Shown here: positions 36,242 through 44,340 of the stretch, piece after piece
How the letters are laid out: each line of letters begins with the position of its first letter
How positions within the stretch are numbered: position 1 is the first letter of the stretch
DNA from: Streptomyces sp. CA-210063
Lineage (GTDB): Bacteria; Actinomycetota; Actinomycetes; Streptomycetales; Streptomycetaceae
Assembly (NCBI RefSeq): GCF_024612015.1
Contig: NZ_CP102512.1
Span: forward strand, 4,340,001 to 4,404,000
Direction: 5' to 3'
DNA length: 64,000 nt
The notes under the pieces: model-generated
The model's database searches: none
The model's input: the letters and a program-made list of their open reading frames with translations, nothing else
Told to the model about the DNA's origin: nothing
Position numbers and translations under genes: made by a program

Positions 36242-38200
36242 CTAGGACGCCGCCGTACGAAGCCCCTGTACGTCGATCTGTTCCGTCTCGTCGTGGGCCG
36301 TGAGGTCGATGACCTGACCGACGCCTCGGGACGTCTCGTCGACTCGCTTGAACTGGGCCTCGGACTCGGCCTTGTGGAGCGCGAGGGCCTCCTGGCCGAC
36401 CACGTCGGCAAGGTCCTCGTTCTGAACGGCCTCCAGGGTGTCCGCGCCCTTCTCCGTACCGAAGAAGTCGAACCCGCCCTCGACGGACGCCCGCCGCTGC
36501 GGCGCGGCCGGAACGACGGCGACAGCGGTCGGCACCGTGAAGTGCCCGGCGGGCCGTACGGCCGACAGCGCGGGCGGCGCCACCTGCTCCGCGTGCTCGA
36601 CCTGCTCCGCGTGCTCCACCTGGTCCACGTGCCCCACCTGCTGCACGTGTTGCAGCCGCGCCGTCCCCTCCAGCCCCGTCGACCTCGCCGGAACGGAAAC
36701 CGCGGGTACGGGCTCGGCGGCCGCGCGCTCATGCCCGCCGAACGTCACGGACTTCCCCGCCGCGTCGTCCTCCTCGGCGGTGAGCACGGGAACCGGCTCC
36801 TCCTCCACCTCGGCGGAACGTCCCTGCCGAGTACCACCATCGGTCGGCCCGTCCGGGTCACCCTTGGGACCGGGGCCCTGGGGGGAACCACCCTTCGGCG
36901 CCTGGCTGTCGCCGGACTCGGCGACGGACTCGTCCACCGGTACGTCAACGGAGTCGCCCTTGGCCTCGGACGCGTTGTCTTCCTCGACCCCGGCGACTTC
37001 CGGCTCGGTGTCAGCGTCAGCGCCGGCAGCGGCATCGGTCTCGGTGTCGGGCTCCACCTCGGCGTCGGCCTCGGCCGCGAGTCCGCCCTCGTCCTCAGGC
37101 CGGGCCTCGTCCTCGGCCCCGGACTCGCCATCGACCTCGGTCAAGGCCGCGTCCTCAGCCACACCCTCGGTCTCCACCACATCGGCTACGGCCCCAGCCG
37201 CACCCTCGATCTCGGCCTCAGCCTCGGCTTCACCCTCCGCCTCGGCCTCGACCCCGTCCTCACCCGAGCCCCGCTGAGTGATGATCCGGTCCAGCGCCGA
37301 GTTCGCGCGCAGGAAGAGCGAGGAACCGGCCGGCGAGAACACAGCGGGGGCAAGCTTCTTCGCCTCGGAGGTCTCCTCATCGGCCTCGACCTCAGCCTCA
37401 ACCTCGACGTCGCCCGCGGCATCCGCATCCGCCTCGACACCGGCCGAGGCAGCCACAGCCCCGCCCTCCGCCTTCTTGGAGCCCTTCTCAGCGCCCTTCT
37501 CAGTGCCCTTGTCGGAGCCCTTCTCGGCGGCCGCCTTGGACGCGGCCTTCGACGCCGCCTCCCACGAAGCCCAAGGCGCCCCAGGCGCCGGAACCCCCTG
37601 CGGCGGCACCGGCGTAGCCTGAGCCGCCGCGCCGGCCTCGGCACCACCGCCCGAGCCCGAGCCCGAACCGGCACCCGCACCCGCACCCGTTCCCGAACCC
37701 GCATCCGCCCCGGCCGCCGGCAACGCCCGCGCCCCCTCGGGAGCGGTCGCCTCGATCTCCAGCAGGCGGCGGCCTTCCAGGGCGCTGGCGCGCTCGGTCT
37801 CGGCGGTGGCGTAGCGGCGCAGGAGCGCGGCGTGCTCGTTGCGGAGGCCCGCGAGTTCGGCACGCTTGGCGCGAAGCTTGTGCTCCAGCTTGGTGCGCAC
37901 CTCGCGCGACTCGTCGAGGTCGGTCTCCAGCTCGGCGACCCTCTCCTCGTGCCGCCACTCGTCGCTCGCCCGCGCGCGCGTGAGGTCGGCTACACGTTTG
38001 CCCGCCTCGACGTCCCAGCGGCGCATGACCGCCGCGCCCACGGCCGCGGTCGCCGCGGCGACGGCGGCGGCGACCCGGAGCACCGCCGGCTCGGAGAACA
38101 TCCAGGGCCCGAGGGCGCAGACGAGCGAGACGCCTGCGATCGCCGTGGGGGGCAGCAGCCTGTGCAGAGGCGGTGAATGGCGGTGACGTCCACGTGGCAT
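36242..38200 (-). CDS. Low-complexity coiled-coil membrane protein
   Basis: 652 residues, not recognised as a named family. Two short hydrophobic segments (about 18-60) are followed by a coiled coil (about 65-150, AELETDLDESREVRTKLEHK). A very long acidic Glu/Ala/Asp/Gly region (about 160-500) contains runs such as VEAEAEGEAEAEAEIEG, and a HVxQVEHAEQ repeat patch lies at about 535-560. A conserved-looking C-terminus reads GGFDFFGTEKGADTLEAVQN, VVGQEALALHKAESEAQF. The ends look constrained and the middle does not. The ATG is 7 bases after TAAGTT. A structural or scaffolding role is possible. Confidence 0.65.
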   Translation of the reverse strand: MPRGRHRHSPPLHRLLPPTAIAGVSLVCALGPWMFSEPAVLRVAAAVAAATAAVGAAVMRRWDVEAGKRVADLTRARASDEWRHEERVAELETDLDESREVRTKLEHKLRAKRAELAGLRNEHAALLRRYATAETERASALEGRRLLEIEATAPEGARALPAAGADAGSGTGAGAGAGSGSGSGGGAEAGAAAQATPVPPQGVPAPGAPWASWEAASKAASKAAAEKGSDKGTEKGAEKGSKKAEGGAVAASAGVEADADAAGDVEVEAEVEADEETSEAKKLAPAVFSPAGSSLFLRANSALDRIITQRGSGEDGVEAEAEGEAEAEAEIEGAAGAVADVVETEGVAEDAALTEVDGESGAEDEARPEDEGGLAAEADAEVEPDTETDAAAGADADTEPEVAGVEEDNASEAKGDSVDVPVDESVAESGDSQAPKGGSPQGPGPKGDPDGPTDGGTRQGRSAEVEEEPVPVLTAEEDDAAGKSVTFGGHERAAAEPVPAVSVPARSTGLEGTARLQHVQQVGHVDQVEHAEQVEHAEQVAPPALSAVRPAGHFTVPTAVAVVPAAPQRRASVEGGFDFFGTEKGADTLEAVQNEDLADVVGQEALALHKAESEAQFKRVDETSRGVGQVIDLTAHDETEQIDVQGLRTAAS

Positions 38201-38299
38201 GGCCAGAAACTTACCGCGCGTAGGCGAATGATGGAGCCCCGGGCCGTAAAAACTCAGCCGCCCCTCTCACCGCTCACAAGCCCTCACAAGCTCCGTCAC

Positions 38300-38327
38300 C
38301 GCCGGTGCACCAATGCGCCCACCGGCG
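38300..38327. terminator. Hairpin downstream of the esterase gene
   Basis: CGCCGGTG and CACCGGCG pair around a 12-base loop, about 145 bases 3' of the leftward esterase stop. The rest of 38214-38470 shows no gene, only a few short open frames without coding bias. Confidence 0.4.
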
Positions 38328-38470
38328 ACTCCTCTACTGGATCAACCCCATTGAATCCGGATACGCCTTGGCCACATCTGCCCCTTTCCCTCGCCAGGGA
38401 ATTCCAACGAATTGCCGACCCGCCGCCGACCTCACCACCGACCCGCTCCCGCCCCGCCCCCACCCGCCCG

Positions 38471-39595
38471 TCAGCGGTCGCTCAACCGCCCGCTGATCCA
38501 CTGCAACGTCGCCGGGATCTCGCGTCGCCACGTGTTGAAGTTGTGCCCGCCGCTGTCGAGGATGATCGACGAGATCCGCGTCGGCCGCTTCCCCTTCACC
38601 AACTCGATGAAGTCGAGCGTGGCCTTGTAGTTGGTCTCCCCTTGTCTGCTGCTGGTGACCAGCAGAGAGGTGTCGGGCGCCGGACGGTGCTTCAGATACC
38701 AGAACAGATCCGCCTCGTTCCGCAGTGTCCTGTTCCCCTGGAAGAGATCGCCGGTCGTCGCGTCGATCGGCGCCTTGTAGTACGGCGAGAGGCCCGCGCC
38801 GGCGGCGTACACCCGAGGGTGGTGCACGGCGAGTTTCAGCGCGCAGTAGCCGCCGGTGGAGTCGCCGATGATCCCCCAACTCCCGGGCCTCCTCCCGACC
38901 CTGTAGTGGTGGCCCACGGCGTCCGGCAGGTCCCTGGCGAAGAACGACTCGGTCTGCGGCCCGCCCGGGACGTCCACGCACTCGGTGTCGCGCGGCGGCG
39001 CCACGGTCGGCCGCAGCATCACCAGGATCATCGGCTGCGCCTTGCCGTCACGGGCCGAACTGTGGGCCGTCTGCGGAAAATGGAGGCCCTTGACGAGCGC
39101 CTCGGCGGTGCCCGGGTAGCCGGTGAGGACGACTGCGGCGGGGAAGGTGCGGGTGCGGTACTCGGGCTGGAAGTACTCCGGCGGCAAATAGACGTACGCC
39201 GGGCTCGCGATCCGTGTCGTACGGCCGACGATCTCGACCTTCTGGATCTGGCCGCCGACCTGGGGGCGGGCGCCACCGGTCACGTTCACCCGCTGTGTGT
39301 CGACGACCCGCAACGGCCCGCCCGTGTCGGCGCCGTCATGGTCGACGACCACCCCCTGGCCGGTCTCCTGTCCGAGGAGGTCGGCCCAGCTGGCGTAGAA
39401 CCCGAAGGCCTGGTTCGCGGCGAGGCCGACCGACATGAAGACGGCGACCTGCGTGGCCAGCAGCACGCCGATCCGCCCGCCGACGGCCCGCCAGCCACGG
39501 CGTGCCAGCCGCGGCCACAGCCAGACCGTGCCGATGAACAGCAGCACGGCGGACAGAACCGCCAGCGCCAGCACCTTGTTGCTCGTAAGACCCAT
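38471..39595 (-). CDS. Membrane-anchored alpha/beta hydrolase (esterase D-like)
   Basis: 374 residues. Two N-terminal transmembrane helices (about 7-27 and 42-62) place the catalytic domain outside the membrane. It has the nucleophile elbow GDSTGGYCAL, an esterase-family core (YVYLPPEYFQPEYRTRTFPA, VVLTGYPGT) and a C-terminal catalytic His in SGGHNFNTWRREI, resembling mycolyltransferase/esterase D folds. It is divergent from the lysyl-phosphatidylglycerol synthase gene, so a role on lipids or the envelope is plausible but not shown. Confidence 0.8.
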   Translation of the reverse strand: MGLTSNKVLALAVLSAVLLFIGTVWLWPRLARRGWRAVGGRIGVLLATQVAVFMSVGLAANQAFGFYASWADLLGQETGQGVVVDHDGADTGGPLRVVDTQRVNVTGGARPQVGGQIQKVEIVGRTTRIASPAYVYLPPEYFQPEYRTRTFPAAVVLTGYPGTAEALVKGLHFPQTAHSSARDGKAQPMILVMLRPTVAPPRDTECVDVPGGPQTESFFARDLPDAVGHHYRVGRRPGSWGIIGDSTGGYCALKLAVHHPRVYAAGAGLSPYYKAPIDATTGDLFQGNRTLRNEADLFWYLKHRPAPDTSLLVTSSRQGETNYKATLDFIELVKGKRPTRISSIILDSGGHNFNTWRREIPATLQWISGRLSDR

Positions 39596-39631
39596 CGGGT
39601 TGTCCCCCGCCGACCTTTCTTTCCTCGTCCT

Positions 39632-39700
39632 GTCTCGACTTGTCTTGGCTTGCCTTGTGACTTGCCGCGTCTTGACTTGCCTCGTCTTGCCCTGCCCTTT
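39632..39700. repeat. Degenerate CTTG-rich repeats between divergent genes
   Basis: CTTG recurs nine or more times at about 8-10 base steps (GTCTTGACTTGCCTCGTCTT and similar) in the spacer between the esterase and LPG-synthase starts. The pattern is unlike the flanking DNA and is of unknown role. Confidence 0.5.
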
Positions 39701-39760
39701 GGTTCAGCTTTCCGATGGAGAGTGAACCTCCGTCCTCAAGACACCGTCCTAGAGGGCGCA

Positions 39761-41701
39761 ATGTCGCCGGATGCCGGAAAGGCACCGGATCCAAGCTCTC
39801 TCGCGGAACCATGGGATGCGATGCCTGTCAGGACAGATGGGGAAATATCGGGTGAGGTTCCGGTCCGGTCGGACCGACTCCCATCGAGCGCCGTGCGGCG
39901 CGGATACGGCGCCGTGCGCGGCGTGCTGCGCGGGCCGCGCCCCGAGGCCGTGCCCGCCCTGGTCGCCAGGGCCTGCACGCTCGTCGGGCTCGTGGACATC
40001 GCCGCGGGCGTGTTCCCCCGCTTCCGGAACAGTCGTATGCACGCGCTGGCCGAGGTGCTGCCCGGCGCGCTCGGCCCGTTCGCGGCGGCCCTGTCGCTGA
40101 GCGCCGGAGTCCTGCTCCTGCTGCTCGCCCACGGGCTGCGGCGGCGCAAACGGCGGGCCTGGCGCGCGGCCGTGATCCTGCTGCCGGCCGGGGCGCTCGC
40201 CCAGTTCACCTACCGTCACTCGCTCGTCGGCGTCCTCGTCTCGCTCGCGCTGTTCATCCCGCTGCTGCGCCACCGCGACGAGTTCCGCGCCCTGCCCGAC
40301 CCGACCAGCCGCTGGCGGGCGCTCGCCAACTTCATGCTGATGGGGGCCGGTTCGATCGTCCTCGGCCTGGTCGTCGTCAGCGCCCACCCCGGGCGCATGG
40401 TCGGCGACCCGAGCCTCGCGGACCGCCTCGAACACGTCATCTACGGCCTCTTCGGCATGGAGGGCCCGGTCGGCTACGTCGGCGACACGTCCTGGACGGT
40501 GGCCTTCTCCCTCGGCGCCCTAGGTCTGCTGACCGCCATCACCACCATCTACCTGGCCTTCCGCCCCGAACACCCGGCGGCCCGCCTCACCGACGAGGAC
40601 GAGGTACGGCTGCGCGCCCTGCTGGAGAAGCACGGCGGCCGCGACTCCCTCGGCCACTTCGCGCTCCGCCGGGACAAGGCCGTCGTGTTCTCGCCGAGCG
40701 GCAAGGCCGCGGTGACGTACCGCGTCGTCTCCGGCGTGATGCTCGCCAGCGGCGACCCGATCGGCGACGTCGAGGCCTGGCCCGGCGCGATCGAGCGCTT
40801 CATGGACGAGGCGAAGGCCCACTCCTGGACCCCGGCCGTCATGGGCTGCTCGGAGACGGGCGCCGAGGTGTGGACCCGCGAGACCGGCCTCGACGCCCTC
40901 GAACTGGGCGACGAGGCGGTGGTGGATGTCGCGGATTTCTCCCTCGCCGGACGTGCGATGCGCAACGTGCGTCAGATGGTGAAGCGCATCGAGCGGCTCG
41001 GTTACGAGACCCGGGTACGGCGCGTCCGTGACCTCGGCGAGGCGGAGCTGGACCGGATCCGCCGCGCCACCGAGGACTGGCGTGGCACCGACACCGAGCG
41101 CGGTTTCTCCATGGCGCTCGGCCGCATCGGCGACACGGCCGACGGGGACTGCCTCATCGCCACGGCCCACAAGGCGGACGAGATCCCGGGCGCGTACGGC
41201 GACCTCAAGGCCGTACTCCACTTCGTCCCCTGGGGCCCTGACGGCGCCTCACTGGATCTGATGCGCCGCGACCGCTCGGCGGACCCCGGAATGAACGAAC
41301 TCCTCATCGTCGCGGCCCTCCAGGCGGCCCCCCGCCTGGGCGTCCAGCAGGTCTCCCTGAACTTCGCGATGTTCCGCTCGGCCCTGGCGCGCGGCGAGAA
41401 GATCGGCGCCGGACCGGTGCTGCGCGCCTGGCGCGGGCTGCTGGTCTTCCTCTCCCGCTGGTTCCAGATCGAGTCGCTGTACAAGTTCAACGCCAAGTTC
41501 CGCCCCCGCTGGGAGCCCCGCTTCGTCGTCTACGCCGCCTCCCGCGACCTCCCCCGTATCGGCTTCGCCGCCATGCAGGCCGAGGGCTTCGTCAACCTCG
41601 CCCTCCCCCGCGTCTTGCGCCGACGCGCCAAGGCCCCGGCGCCGTGCGCCCATGCGGTGGCGGAGCGAGGCATGAGCGAACGAGGCGTACGCGCGGCCTG
41701 A
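39761..41701 (+). CDS. Lysyl-phosphatidylglycerol synthase-type membrane protein (MprF/LysX domain, DUF2156)
   Basis: 646 residues. A hydrophilic N-terminus is followed by about six transmembrane helices (about 65-270). The C-terminal cytoplasmic GNAT-like aminoacyltransferase domain (about 285-620) has DKAVVFSPSGKAAVTYRVVS, MGCSETGAEVWTRETGLDAL, GFSMALGRIGD and YKFNAKFRPRWEPRFVVY. It should transfer lysine or another amino acid from tRNA to phosphatidylglycerol, lowering membrane charge and raising cationic peptide resistance. There is no fused lysyl-tRNA synthetase domain, unlike mycobacterial LysX. GAGGG lies about 6 bases before the ATG. Confidence 0.85.
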   Translation: MSPDAGKAPDPSSLAEPWDAMPVRTDGEISGEVPVRSDRLPSSAVRRGYGAVRGVLRGPRPEAVPALVARACTLVGLVDIAAGVFPRFRNSRMHALAEVLPGALGPFAAALSLSAGVLLLLLAHGLRRRKRRAWRAAVILLPAGALAQFTYRHSLVGVLVSLALFIPLLRHRDEFRALPDPTSRWRALANFMLMGAGSIVLGLVVVSAHPGRMVGDPSLADRLEHVIYGLFGMEGPVGYVGDTSWTVAFSLGALGLLTAITTIYLAFRPEHPAARLTDEDEVRLRALLEKHGGRDSLGHFALRRDKAVVFSPSGKAAVTYRVVSGVMLASGDPIGDVEAWPGAIERFMDEAKAHSWTPAVMGCSETGAEVWTRETGLDALELGDEAVVDVADFSLAGRAMRNVRQMVKRIERLGYETRVRRVRDLGEAELDRIRRATEDWRGTDTERGFSMALGRIGDTADGDCLIATAHKADEIPGAYGDLKAVLHFVPWGPDGASLDLMRRDRSADPGMNELLIVAALQAAPRLGVQQVSLNFAMFRSALARGEKIGAGPVLRAWRGLLVFLSRWFQIESLYKFNAKFRPRWEPRFVVYAASRDLPRIGFAAMQAEGFVNLALPRVLRRRAKAPAPCAHAVAERGMSERGVRAA

Positions 41702-41786
41702 CACCGGCCGCCACACGGACAGGCCTGAGCGAGGGCCCCCAACTACCCCGTGCCCGGGGCTCTCGCTCAGGCCCCACAAAGGGCCC

Positions 41787-41989
41787 TAGGGGGTGTTTTG
41801 AAAGTCCAGTGCGGTGCCCGCGGTGTTCGGTGCGTGCCCTCGGCGTGCCGGACGAAGGCCCTCGATGGGGGTCCCCCCGCTCGAGCGAAGCCGAGAGTGG
41901 GGGAGGAGCTACTTGGGTCTTTGGCCGGTGCGGCGAGGGTGCGTGCCGGGCGCCGTGGGTGCTGTGCGGGGCTTTCAAAACACCCCTAG
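41787..41989. mobile_element. MITE-like element, 197 bp with 15-bp inverted ends and TAG duplication
   Basis: GGGGTGTTTTGAAAG (41790-41804) and CTTTCAAAACACCCC (41972-41986) are perfect terminal inverted repeats, flanked on both sides by TAG. The interior encodes no transposase. It holds a CCCCCGCTC/GAGTGGGGG-type hairpin at about 41872-41904. The right end abuts the DUF3180 stop codon, whose last base is the terminal base of the element. TSD and end sequence resemble IS5-type elements, which is inference. Confidence 0.7.
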
Positions 41990-42477
41990 ACCGCCCGCGC
42001 CGCCCCGCCGCCGCCGTTCGTGTCGTCGTCCTCCGGGAGCTTGCAGACGCGCTCCAGGAAGAACGCGGCCACTATGACGGCGATGCCCGCGAGGACGGAG
42101 AACCCGGCGTAGATGGCCTGGTCGCGGCGGGCCGGAATCTCCAGGTGTTCCAGGAGGAAGACGCCGACACCGCCGTACATCCCGCAGACGAGGGCGGCGA
42201 CAAGGGCGCTGGCCTGTCCGAAGACGACCGCGCGGGCGGCCATCAGGGGGTCGACCCCCTTGGCGTCGGGCCGGCGCTCCCGCTGGGCCTTGAGCCGGTT
42301 GCGGATGGACAGCGCGGTGGCCGTCAGGACGGCGGCGATCAGGGCGAGCACGATGGGGGCGGCCAGCGGGACGCTCGGCAGTGTGCCCACCGAGTTCCAC
42401 AGCCGGGCCCCGGCCCAGGACAGCACCCCCGCCACGACGAACACCGTGGCCAGCGTCCTGATGCGCAGCTCTTTCAC
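41986..42477 (-). CDS. DUF3180 membrane protein of the folate cluster
   Basis: 163 residues. Four predicted transmembrane helices (about 8-27, 36-58, 85-107 and 118-140) and a short charged C-terminus. DUF3180 proteins commonly follow folK in actinobacteria; their function is unknown. GTG 42477 has AAGGGG about 5 bases upstream. Its TAG stop codon straddles the end of a MITE-like insertion, but the original target also reads TAG, so the protein seems unchanged. Confidence 0.8.
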   Translation of the reverse strand: MKELRIRTLATVFVVAGVLSWAGARLWNSVGTLPSVPLAAPIVLALIAAVLTATALSIRNRLKAQRERRPDAKGVDPLMAARAVVFGQASALVAALVCGMYGGVGVFLLEHLEIPARRDQAIYAGFSVLAGIAVIVAAFFLERVCKLPEDDDTNGGGGAARAV

Positions 42478-42562
42478 GATGCCCCTTCGACGAGCCCGAT
42501 GGTCCACGGACGCCGGGATCACGAACGACCGGGTGGTCGGCCCGGCCGGTGGTCCCGACGGC

Positions 42563-42606
42563 GTCGGGTGACGATCCCGACCCGGTCGGGTGACGATCCC
42601 GACCCG
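42563..42606 (-). terminator. Two tandem identical hairpins after folK
   Basis: A 22-bp unit is present twice in direct repeat. Each copy is GTCGGG-TGACGAT-CCCGAC and forms its own stem-loop. They lie between folK and the DUF3180 gene and could act as a tandem attenuator or terminator. Confidence 0.6.
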
Positions 42607-42620
42607 GTAGACCTTAACGA

Positions 42621-43232
42621 CTACTCGGGCAGCTGGAGTTCCAGGTCGGCGCGGGGCGACACGCCCTCACGGGTGATGTCGGCGAGCAGCCGGGCGACCG
42701 GGCCGCGGCCGGAGAGCTGGGCCTCCGGCTCGACGTCGTGCCAGGGGGCGAGGACGAAGGCCCGCTCGTGCGCGCGCGGGTGCGGCAGGGTCAGCGCCGG
42801 GTCGTCGGAGACCACGTCCGCGTAGGCCACGATGTCGACGTCGAGCGTGCGCGGCCCCCAGCGCTCGTCCCGGACCCGGTGGAAGGCCTCCTCGACGGCC
42901 TGGGCCCGCTCCAGGAGGGACGACGGGGGCAGCGTCGTCTTCAGCACCACGACCGCGTTGAAGTACGACGGCTGGCTGCCCGGTGCCACGCCCCACGGCT
43001 CGGTCTCGTACACCGGCGACACGGCCTTGATGCGGACGCCGGGGGTGTCCTCCAGCGCGTCGATGGCGCCCTGGAGGTTCTCCAGGCGGTTGCCCAGGTT
43101 CGAGCCCAGGGAGACCACGGCCCGCCGGGGGTTGTGCAGGGTCGTGTCGGCCTCGTCCACCTTCCGCACGACGGAGGCGGGCACCGGCTGTACGGTCGGG
43201 TCGCTCTGACCCTCGGTGAAGAACGCGGTCAT
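42621..43232 (-). CDS. folK: 6-hydroxymethyl-7,8-dihydropterin pyrophosphokinase
   Basis: 203 residues. Transfers pyrophosphate from ATP to the pterin before FolP. Family motifs: VVSLGSNLGNRLENLQGAID, SPVYETEPWG, SYFNAVVVLKT, RVRDERWGPRTLDVDIV and LPHPRAHERAFVLAP. About 36 N-terminal residues precede the conserved start. Its ATG overlaps the folB stop as ATGA, so the two are translated together. Confidence 0.95.
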   Translation of the reverse strand: MTAFFTEGQSDPTVQPVPASVVRKVDEADTTLHNPRRAVVSLGSNLGNRLENLQGAIDALEDTPGVRIKAVSPVYETEPWGVAPGSQPSYFNAVVVLKTTLPPSSLLERAQAVEEAFHRVRDERWGPRTLDVDIVAYADVVSDDPALTLPHPRAHERAFVLAPWHDVEPEAQLSGRGPVARLLADITREGVSPRADLELQLPE

Positions 43233-43588
43233 ACTCGGCTCCGGGTGATGGTGACGGTCACGTCGTCGAAGGGGACCGTGATCGGCGCGTCCGGCTTGTG
43301 GACGCTGACCTCGACCTCCTGGACCCCCTCGTGCTTCAGGCACGCCTGGGCGATGCGCTCGGCGAGCGTCTCGATGAGGTTCACCGGCTCGCCCTCGACG
43401 ATGCCCACGACCTCCTCCGCCACGATCCCGTAGTGCACGGTCTTCGCCAGGTCGTCGTCGGCCGCGGCCGGCCGGGTGTCCAGGCCCAGCGTGAGGTCCA
43501 CGACGAAGGTCTGGCCCTCCTCGCGCTCATGCGTGAACACCCCGTGGTGTCCACGGGCCCTGAGGCCGCGCAGCGCGACACGATCCAC
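43229..43588 (-). CDS. folB: Dihydroneopterin aldolase
   Basis: 119 residues, normal length. It has VALRGLRARGHHGVFTHERE, the conserved Glu in FVVDLTLGLDT, VHYGIVAEEV and the catalytic Lys in VSVHKPDAPI. Cleaves dihydroneopterin to the hydroxymethyl pterin used by FolK. The GTG at 43588 has AGGAG 8 bases upstream. It is separated from the upstream NTF2-fold gene by 248 bases holding a terminator-like hairpin, so it may have its own promoter. Confidence 0.93.
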   Translation of the reverse strand: MDRVALRGLRARGHHGVFTHEREEGQTFVVDLTLGLDTRPAAADDDLAKTVHYGIVAEEVVGIVEGEPVNLIETLAERIAQACLKHEGVQEVEVSVHKPDAPITVPFDDVTVTITRSRV

Positions 43589-43745
43589 GCGAATCACTCC
43601 TGCAATCGTCGGGGGCGGCCGATGTCTTCCGAGTGCGGTCGGCACACCGGCCACACCCGAATCTACCTGCGGGCACTGACAGCGTTCACCCACGGAAGCT
43701 CGGGCCCACCCCCGTACAAGCAGGGTTCATCGAGCGTTTCCCCGA

Positions 43746-43801
43746 GGGAACACGATGGCTCACGGTTCGGAAGCCGCCCATACCCGCGAGCCTGTGTTCC
43801 C
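43746..43801 (-). terminator. Hairpin after the NTF2-fold gene
   Basis: GGGAACAC and GTGTTCCC form the outer stem and GGCTC/GAGCC an inner one. It lies about 35 bases 3' of the stop of the leftward NTF2-fold gene. The remaining intergenic bases to folB show no gene. Confidence 0.5.
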
Positions 43802-43836
43802 AATCACTCCTTGGGCCTGGAGGACCGCCTACCCAC

Positions 43837-44340
43837 TCAGGAAGGTGACTCCTCGCCCTCGTCCTCATCGGATTCGGTCAGGACGGGAGAGCCGTGGTGC
43901 GACCAGAGCTTCCAGCCGTCGGATGTGCGACGGAACACATTCGTCGCGACCACCAGCTGCCCCACGAGCGGCCCCAGCTCATCGCTGCCGTCCGGCGCCG
44001 GACCGCCGCTGAGGATGTTCTCGGTACAGGTGACGAGCGCCGTGTCCCCGGTGACCGACACATGCACATCGGTCAGGAAGAACTGGATGTACTCGGTGTT
44101 CGCCATGATCAGCGCGTACGACCGCAGCACCTCGCCCCGGCCGGTGAGGACCGGCCAGCCGGGGTGCACGCAGGAGATCACGCCGGTCTCGGCGGGGTCG
44201 TGGTACTCCTCGTCCACGCCCACGTCGGCCGGGGTCAGCCAGAGCGAGGAGAGCGTCTCGAAGTCGCCCTGTTCCATCGCCTCGTAGAAGGCCCGGTTGG
44301 CGAGTTCGACGTGTTCGACGTCGGTGTGGGGTGCGCTCAC
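43837..44340 (-). CDS. NTF2/SnoaL-like protein coupled to folP
   Basis: 167 residues of the cone-shaped NTF2 fold (ELANRAFYEAMEQGDFETLS, CVHPGWPVLTGRGEVLRSYA, VATNVFRRTSDGWKLWSHHG). Members range from isomerases and hydrolases to ligand-binding proteins, so the role is open. The GTG start overlaps the folP stop by 4 bases (GTGA), tying its translation to folate synthesis. An acidic tail (ESDEDEGEE) ends the protein. Confidence 0.8.
   Translation of the reverse strand: MSAPHTDVEHVELANRAFYEAMEQGDFETLSSLWLTPADVGVDEEYHDPAETGVISCVHPGWPVLTGRGEVLRSYALIMANTEYIQFFLTDVHVSVTGDTALVTCTENILSGGPAPDGSDELGPLVGQLVVATNVFRRTSDGWKLWSHHGSPVLTESDEDEGEESPS

Noticed and set aside
34846..36732. Long antisense frame across the PH-domain gene
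   Set aside because: Arg/Pro/His-rich with no motif. The sense strand has membrane helices and PH modules.
41790..41986. Transposase gene inside the inverted-repeat element
   Set aside because: The interior is under 200 bases, and no frame resembles a transposase.
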